From Bacillota bacterium (GTDB lineage Bacteria > Bacillota > Sulfobacillia > DUSP01 > JBFMCS01), in NCBI GenBank assembly GCA_040754315.1, contig JBFMCS010000045.1, positions 1 to 55,308 of the forward strand: DNA of 55,308 nucleotides, written 5' to 3'. Positions within the stretch are counted from its first letter, which is position 1. Each line of letters starts with the position of its first letter. Shown one piece after another: positions 51,866 to 55,308 of the stretch. A program made the translations under genes and the position numbers. The notes under the pieces were generated by a model. It was not told the DNA's origin. It was given only the letters and a program-made list of their open reading frames with translations, and made no database searches.

Positions 51866-52575
51866 TGCTGGCAGTGGAAAACCTGAGGGTTTCGTACGAC
51901 AGGATCAGGGCGCTGCACGGTGTCGACTTCCGGGTGGACGAGGGAGAGATAGTGTGCATAATCGGCGCCAATGGAGCGGGCAAGAGCACCACGCTCCGGG
52001 CCATCTCCCGGCTGGTGCCTGTGGAGCCCGGCACCAGGATGACCTACATGCAGAAGAACCTTCTGGAGTATACCCCAGACAAGGTGGTAAGCATCCTGGG
52101 CATGTCCCACGTGCCAGAGGGCAGGCGCATCTTCGAGAACCTCACCGTCATGGAGAACCTCAGGCTGGCGGCCTTCGCCAGGAGGGATCACAGGGCTGTG
52201 GAAACCGACCTGGAGAGGGTGTTCTCCATCTTCCCCAGGCTAAAGGAGAGGGCGTCCCAGAAGGCAGGCACCCTCAGCGGCGGGGAGCAGCAGATGCTGG
52301 CGGTGGGAAGGGCCTTCGTGAGCGGGAGAAAGATGATGCTCCTGGACGAGCCGTCCATGGGCCTGGCTCCCCTGCTGATGGCCGGTGTCTTCCAGGCGCT
52401 GAAGGAGATCAACCGGGAGGGCACCACCATTCTCCTCGTGGAACAGAACGCCCGGATGGCCCTGAAGTTCGCCCAGAGGGGCTATGTCCTGGAGAATGGC
52501 GTGCTCGTTCTCCAGGGACCCACCCAGGAACTGCTGCAGGACCCCGAGGTAAAAAGGGCATACCTGGGAGGATAA
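51865..52575 (+). CDS. livF: Branched-chain amino-acid-type ABC transporter ATP-binding protein LivF
   Basis: 236 residues. Walker A GANGAGKST, SHVPEGRRIFENLTVMENL (a LivF hallmark), signature LSGGEQQMLAVGRA, Walker B MLLDEPSMGLAPLL and H-loop-equivalent LVEQN. GTG 51865 overlaps the livG stop codon. It is the last gene of the transporter operon and is followed by a terminator. Confidence 0.94.
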   Translation: MLAVENLRVSYDRIRALHGVDFRVDEGEIVCIIGANGAGKSTTLRAISRLVPVEPGTRMTYMQKNLLEYTPDKVVSILGMSHVPEGRRIFENLTVMENLRLAAFARRDHRAVETDLERVFSIFPRLKERASQKAGTLSGGEQQMLAVGRAFVSGRKMMLLDEPSMGLAPLLMAGVFQALKEINREGTTILLVEQNARMALKFAQRGYVLENGVLVLQGPTQELLQDPEVKRAYLGG

Positions 52576-52595
52576 CCCGGTTTCCAGGCTCGTAG

Positions 52596-52628
52596 GGCCA
52601 TACCGTGCCCCCGGGGCACGGTATGGCC
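52596..52628. terminator. Terminator hairpin of the Liv-type operon
   Basis: A 15-base perfect stem, arms GGCCATACCGTGCCC (52596-52610) and GGGCACGGTATGGCC (52614-52628), with a three-base loop, 21 bases after the livF stop. There is no T tract on either side. Confidence 0.7.
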
Positions 52629-52630
52629 TG

Positions 52631-52812
52631 TTGAGCAAGGCGAATCACGCCTTGGGGACCTCATCCGCGAACTGCGGCGAGCCCGCGAGAGGCTGTCTCC
52701 GCGATGCACGAACCTCTCAGCAAAACCCCTGCCATTCCTTGGATACAGTACGCGGGCACCTGCGGGTCTCACTGTCACGCGCCTATGGTCCGCCCCCTCG
52801 TATATGCTGTAA
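52631..52812 (+). pseudogene. Possible XRE-type helix-turn-helix relic
   Basis: TTG 52631 reads MSKANHALG, and a shift by two bases gives LGDLIRELRRARERLS followed by less clear sequence to TAA at 52810. The combination resembles the N-terminus of XRE-type regulators. The recognition helix region is not convincing and the frame is broken. It lies directly after the operon terminator. Confidence 0.3.
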
Positions 52813-53204
52813 AGGACTGGTCATGGAAGGGGCGGTGAGAAAACCCCGGGAATCTGGGGAGTGAAGAACCCGGTGTGGTATCCATCATCATCGAGAAGTA
52901 CTGCCCATCCCTCTTCAGCTCCCCTCCTGAGACTTGGGGACCCGAGATCCTGTGCCGAGGGCATCCTCAAAGAAGCTTCGTCAAGACGGCCAGGTATCTC
53001 CAGGATACCCGGCGAAACCCCGTGGCTCCTCACCATAGCCAAGAGCACATCCAGGGATCATTTAAGAAAGGCGTTCTTCTGGAGCCGTCCAGGGGCACCA
53101 CAATCTTTTTGGAGAACGAACCGCCCAGGGGACTATCCCGGGGCCCCCTTGCTTGAAGGAAAGTGCTGTCAGGGTCCGGTGGGCCCCGCCATGTGAGTGG
53201 CCGG
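52813..53204. other. Gene-free region before the Nudix gene
   Basis: A plus-strand frame stays open from 52861 to 53196, but its Ser/Arg/Pro-rich translation resembles no family, codon choice is unlike the genes nearby, and the start lacks a ribosome site. I see no supportable gene. Confidence 0.4.
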
Positions 53205-53666
53205 TCAAGATGGGCTCCCCTCGTGCCTCCCATTCCACATCTCCCTGGCCTTGCTGATGACCCTCTGGGTCTCCAGGGATACCCGGTAGTTACCCAAGGC
53301 GGACTCCTGGACCCATCTCGCATCTGTCACATCGCTGGCAGGCACCACCTCACCGGCCTTCCAACGGGCCAGGAAGTCAAGGATCACATAGTGGTATTCC
53401 ACTTGCCCGGCCCGGTCGATGAGGATCCTTTCCACCGTCTCCACCAGATCCAAGACCTCCACATCGAGGCCGCACTCCTCCATGACCTCCCTGGCGGTGC
53501 CCTCTCTCACCGTTTCTCCAACCTCGAGAAGCCCTCCTGGCAGGGTCCAGATGCCGCTTCCTGGGTCCTTGCCCCTCTTGACCAGGAGAACCTCATCTTG
53601 CCTGAACAGGATAGCCCCTAGCCCCACAAGGGGGGCCTCAGGGTAGCGACGCCTCATCAGCTGCAC
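53205..53666 (-). CDS. Nudix hydrolase
   Basis: 153 residues. The Nudix box GGLLEVGETVREGTAREVMEECGL (GX5EX7REUXEEXGU) is complete, so it should be an active Mg-dependent hydrolase of a nucleoside-diphosphate derivative. The strand before it, DPGSGIWTLPG, resembles ADP-ribose or (d)NTP pyrophosphatases, but the substrate cannot be fixed. GTG 53666 is used; ATG 53657 is an alternative. Single gene, convergent to the Liv-type operon. Confidence 0.9.
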   Translation of the reverse strand: MQLMRRRYPEAPLVGLGAILFRQDEVLLVKRGKDPGSGIWTLPGGLLEVGETVREGTAREVMEECGLDVEVLDLVETVERILIDRAGQVEYHYVILDFLARWKAGEVVPASDVTDARWVQESALGNYRVSLETQRVISKAREMWNGRHEGSPS

Positions 53667-54020
53667 ACCTTCTATCCTCCTAAACCCTCACCCCGGCATA
53701 CTCTTCTAGGGACACACCTGTGAACCCTCCCCTATGTAGGTTTGCCCAAGTCCCCCTAGCGCAGGCCACATAGGGTGTTGAACACCAGCGCCGAATGAAG
53801 GGTGAACCCCATGGAGGACCAGGCCCTAGGGGCTCGCCAGGAGAACCGGGCTAAGAAGGCAAGCGTTGTGACGGCAGGAACCCTGCAGTATGAACGCAGG
53901 CACCCTGCCTCCTTGGTGTAATCGGCGCTGGGGATAGTTCCCCCTTCCAGGGAGGAACCGCCCTCATTACCCTCGAAGTAGTAGTGCTGGGCCATGGAAG
54001 GATGGAAGGGAGAGAGACCA
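53667..54020. other. Intergenic region with one doubtful small frame
   Basis: A minus-strand frame at 53756-53995 (79 codons) starts AQHYYFEGNEGG and has GCLRSYCRVPAVTTLAFLARF, which could be a small Cys-containing membrane protein. It has no ribosome site and no recognised family, so I do not call it a gene. Otherwise this stretch should contain the promoters of the divergent Nudix and PspC genes; none was identified. Confidence 0.35.
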
Positions 54021-54458
54021 GTGAAGCGCCTCTACCGCTCGAGGAGAGAAAGGATGGTGGCCGGAGTCTGTGGCGGCGTAGCCCAGTACTTCAATGTGGA
54101 CGTGGTTATCGTCCGTCTAGCCTGGGTGATCTTTGCCCTGGCCGGGGGGCCGGGCATCATTGCCTACATCATCGCCTGGATCATCGTGCCAGAGGAGCCA
54201 GCGGCACCCGGGACCCATGTCTCCGTGGAGGGCGATACCCACGCTGAACCGGCGGATATACCCTCCAAGAACAAGTCCCAGAAAGCCCTGGGCTACATCC
54301 TCGTAGCCCTGGGCCTTTACATTCTTCTTCGCGCCGTGTTTCCCATGCCCTGGAGTCTATCCTGGGGCTTCTCCCTCGGGCAGTGGTGGCCTGTCATCCT
54401 CATTGCCCTGGGTGTTGCCATGGTACTGGGCTTCTTTGATCGGGGGCGGTCCGCTTGA
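54021..54458 (+). CDS. PspC-domain membrane protein
   Basis: 145 residues. KRLYRSRRERMVAGVCGGVAQYF and the membrane segment after it (VIVRLAWVIFALAGGPGIIA) are the PspC domain. A charged linker and two further membrane helices (LGYILVALGLYILL; WPVILIALGVAMVLG) resemble the LiaI/DUF5668 hairpin. Such proteins sense or respond to envelope stress. GTG 54021 has AAGGGAG about eight bases upstream. Its stop overlaps the start of the LiaF-like gene, so the two form an envelope-stress unit. Confidence 0.86.
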   Translation: MKRLYRSRRERMVAGVCGGVAQYFNVDVVIVRLAWVIFALAGGPGIIAYIIAWIIVPEEPAAPGTHVSVEGDTHAEPADIPSKNKSQKALGYILVALGLYILLRAVFPMPWSLSWGFSLGQWWPVILIALGVAMVLGFFDRGRSA

Positions 54459-55176
54459 GACTGGCAAGGCTCTTTAACGGGCTCCTCTTCATAGCCGTGG
54501 GCATCCTTCTCCTCGCCAATACAATGGGGGTTCTCCCTTGGACGCTGTGGCGAAACCTCCTGTCCCTCTGGCCCGTCTTCATCATAGGGCTGGGACTGCG
54601 TATCGCCACGCGGAAGGAGGCCTTCGTTCCCCTGGCTCTCCTGGTAATGGTGGTATGGGCTAGCCTTGCGCCGGCGGCTCCCGGGGGGTTCTTCCCTTTC
54701 GGGTGCATGTGGACGCTGCCGGAGTCCACCTTCTCCGGCGAGGTTCCTATGCCGGCGGATGAAGCCAGGGTCGTCTTGAGGATGGGAGCCAGCAGGATGG
54801 ACCTGCGCGGCGGGGCAAGAGACCTCCTCGAGGCCGAAGCGCGCTAGCGGGGCCAGGTGCCTAGACTCACCAGCATCACGACCGGAGGGAAACCCGGTAT
54901 AACGCTGGATCACTCCGGGGGCGGCGAGTGGAAGGTGCGCCTCAATGAGGACGTGGTCCTAGACATTTCGGTCCAGGGAGGCGCCTCCTCGCTGGAATGG
55001 ACCTCAGGAACCTGCAGGTTAGAAACCTTGAGGTGGACTCGGCAGCCTCATCTGTGGAGCTGAGGCTTGGGGACCGCCTGGACTGGCCTAGCGTCTCCAT
55101 AGACGCCAAGGTATCCTCGGTCAGGATCAGCCTCCCACAGGATAGCGGCGTAAGGGTTGTTAACTGCTGGCGATAG
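54455..55176 (+). pseudogene. LiaF-like (DUF5668 plus toast-rack type) gene with in-frame TAG and frameshift
   Basis: TTG 54455 opens a frame with three or four membrane segments (FNGLLFIAVGILLLANTMGV, LWPVFIIGLGLRI), then RVVLRMGASRMDLRGGA and a TAG at 54845. The same frame resumes at once: VPRLTSITTGGKPGITLDHS, WKVRLNEDVVLDISVQGGAS. Near 54998 the homology moves to another frame (DLRNLQVRNLEVDSAASSVE, then SVRISLPQDSGVRVVN) and ends at TAG 55174-55176. The repeated GASS-type strands match the C-terminal domain of LiaF-like envelope-stress proteins. One nonsense change and one single-base indel are needed to restore it. It is co-encoded with PspC and adjoins the IS607-like element. Confidence 0.72.
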
Positions 55177-55207
55177 TGCAGATGCTTTTCTATGTTATAG
55201 TAATCCC

Positions 55208-55308
55208 ATGAAGCTGTCAGAATGGGCAAAGCAAAACGGCGTACGATACCAGACGGCCTGGCGCTGGTTCAAGGCAGGGATTCTACCGGTTCCAGCGACC
55301 AGGCTGCC
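55208..55308 (+). CDS. IS607-family serine recombinase OrfA, N-terminal part (runs off window)
   Basis: ATG 55208 gives KLSEWAKQNGVRYQTAWRWF and KAGILPVPATRL before the edge. This is the MerR-like DNA-binding N-terminus of the IS607 transposase (OrfA), a serine recombinase whose catalytic domain follows. The element would begin within the 31 bases after the LiaF-like relic. No defect is seen in the visible part. Confidence 0.78.
   Translation, partial: MKLSEWAKQNGVRYQTAWRWFKAGILPVPATRL

Noticed and set aside
52861-53196. Open frame of 111 codons after the XRE-like relic
   Set aside because: No ribosome site, no family resemblance and Ser/Arg/Pro-rich composition on both strands.
36781-55176. 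General reassignment of TAG to an amino acid in this organism
   Set aside because: Several genes end at TAG with the next gene starting within a few bases (for example the DppC-type gene, livG, livH, mrpD), so TAG works as a normal stop.
1-55308. CRISPR arrays, tRNA or rRNA genes
   Set aside because: No regularly spaced direct repeats and no tRNA- or rRNA-like stretches were seen on reading the sequence.

Overview
The window looks like chromosome of an anaerobic, spore-forming bacterium of the Bacillota (Clostridia or Limnochordia-like). This is inferred from strong GGAGG-type ribosome binding sites, heavy use of TTG and GTG starts, a PdaB-type polysaccharide deacetylase, a GH18 protein of the spore or cell-wall type, a separate FchA-type cyclohydrolase, a corrinoid methyltransferase pair and a large Mrp-type antiporter. 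No rRNA, tRNA or CRISPR array was seen. Both ends lie inside insertion sequences (IS3-like on the left, IS607-like on the right), so the window may be a contig bounded by repeats.

Layout. 1-5.2 kb: lower-GC, decayed DNA with remnants of IS3, IS4, IS200/IS605 and IS256 families around one intact metal-exporting P-type ATPase with its own promoter and operator-like palindrome. 5.2-24.4 kb: a minus-strand catabolic island. In transcription order it holds a cupin protein, a PucR-type regulator, a five-gene peptide-type ABC importer, HyuA, HyuB, an M24 hydrolase, an Asp/Glu/hydantoin racemase, a short second HyuA, DUF917, a small winged-helix protein, a second M24 hydrolase and a second DUF917 protein. 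It probably imports and opens cyclic amide or hydantoin-like compounds. 24.8-26.2 kb: two nitroreductases and a small DUF6092-like protein. 26.6 kb: PdaB-like deacetylase. 27.5-29.0 kb: FolD and FchA. This FolD lacks the catalytic lysine and glutamine of the cyclohydrolase site, so the adjacent FchA probably supplies that activity.

29.1-36.7 kb: a ten-gene Mrp-type cation/proton antiporter operon with three large antiporter subunits, driven by a near-consensus sigma-A promoter. 36.8-41.2 kb: an OsmC-family gene split by an in-frame TAG, a beta-propeller lipoprotein and a large adenine-specific DNA methyltransferase. 41.3-42.9 kb: a metallo-beta-lactamase/beta-CASP protein. 42.9-45.1 kb: a corrinoid protein and a non-pyrrolysine MttB-family methyltransferase, which could feed one-carbon units to the FolD/FchA branch. 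45.5-47.2 kb: GH18 protein. 47.5-52.6 kb: a complete branched-chain-amino-acid-type ABC importer. 53.2-55.2 kb: a Nudix hydrolase, a PspC protein and a LiaF-like gene broken by an in-frame TAG plus a frameshift, directly before the IS607-like element.

The most notable points are the split of FolD functions between two neighbouring genes, the doubled Hyu/DUF917/M24 island with an ABC ATPase whose signature motif is degenerate, and two genes interrupted by in-frame TAG codons.
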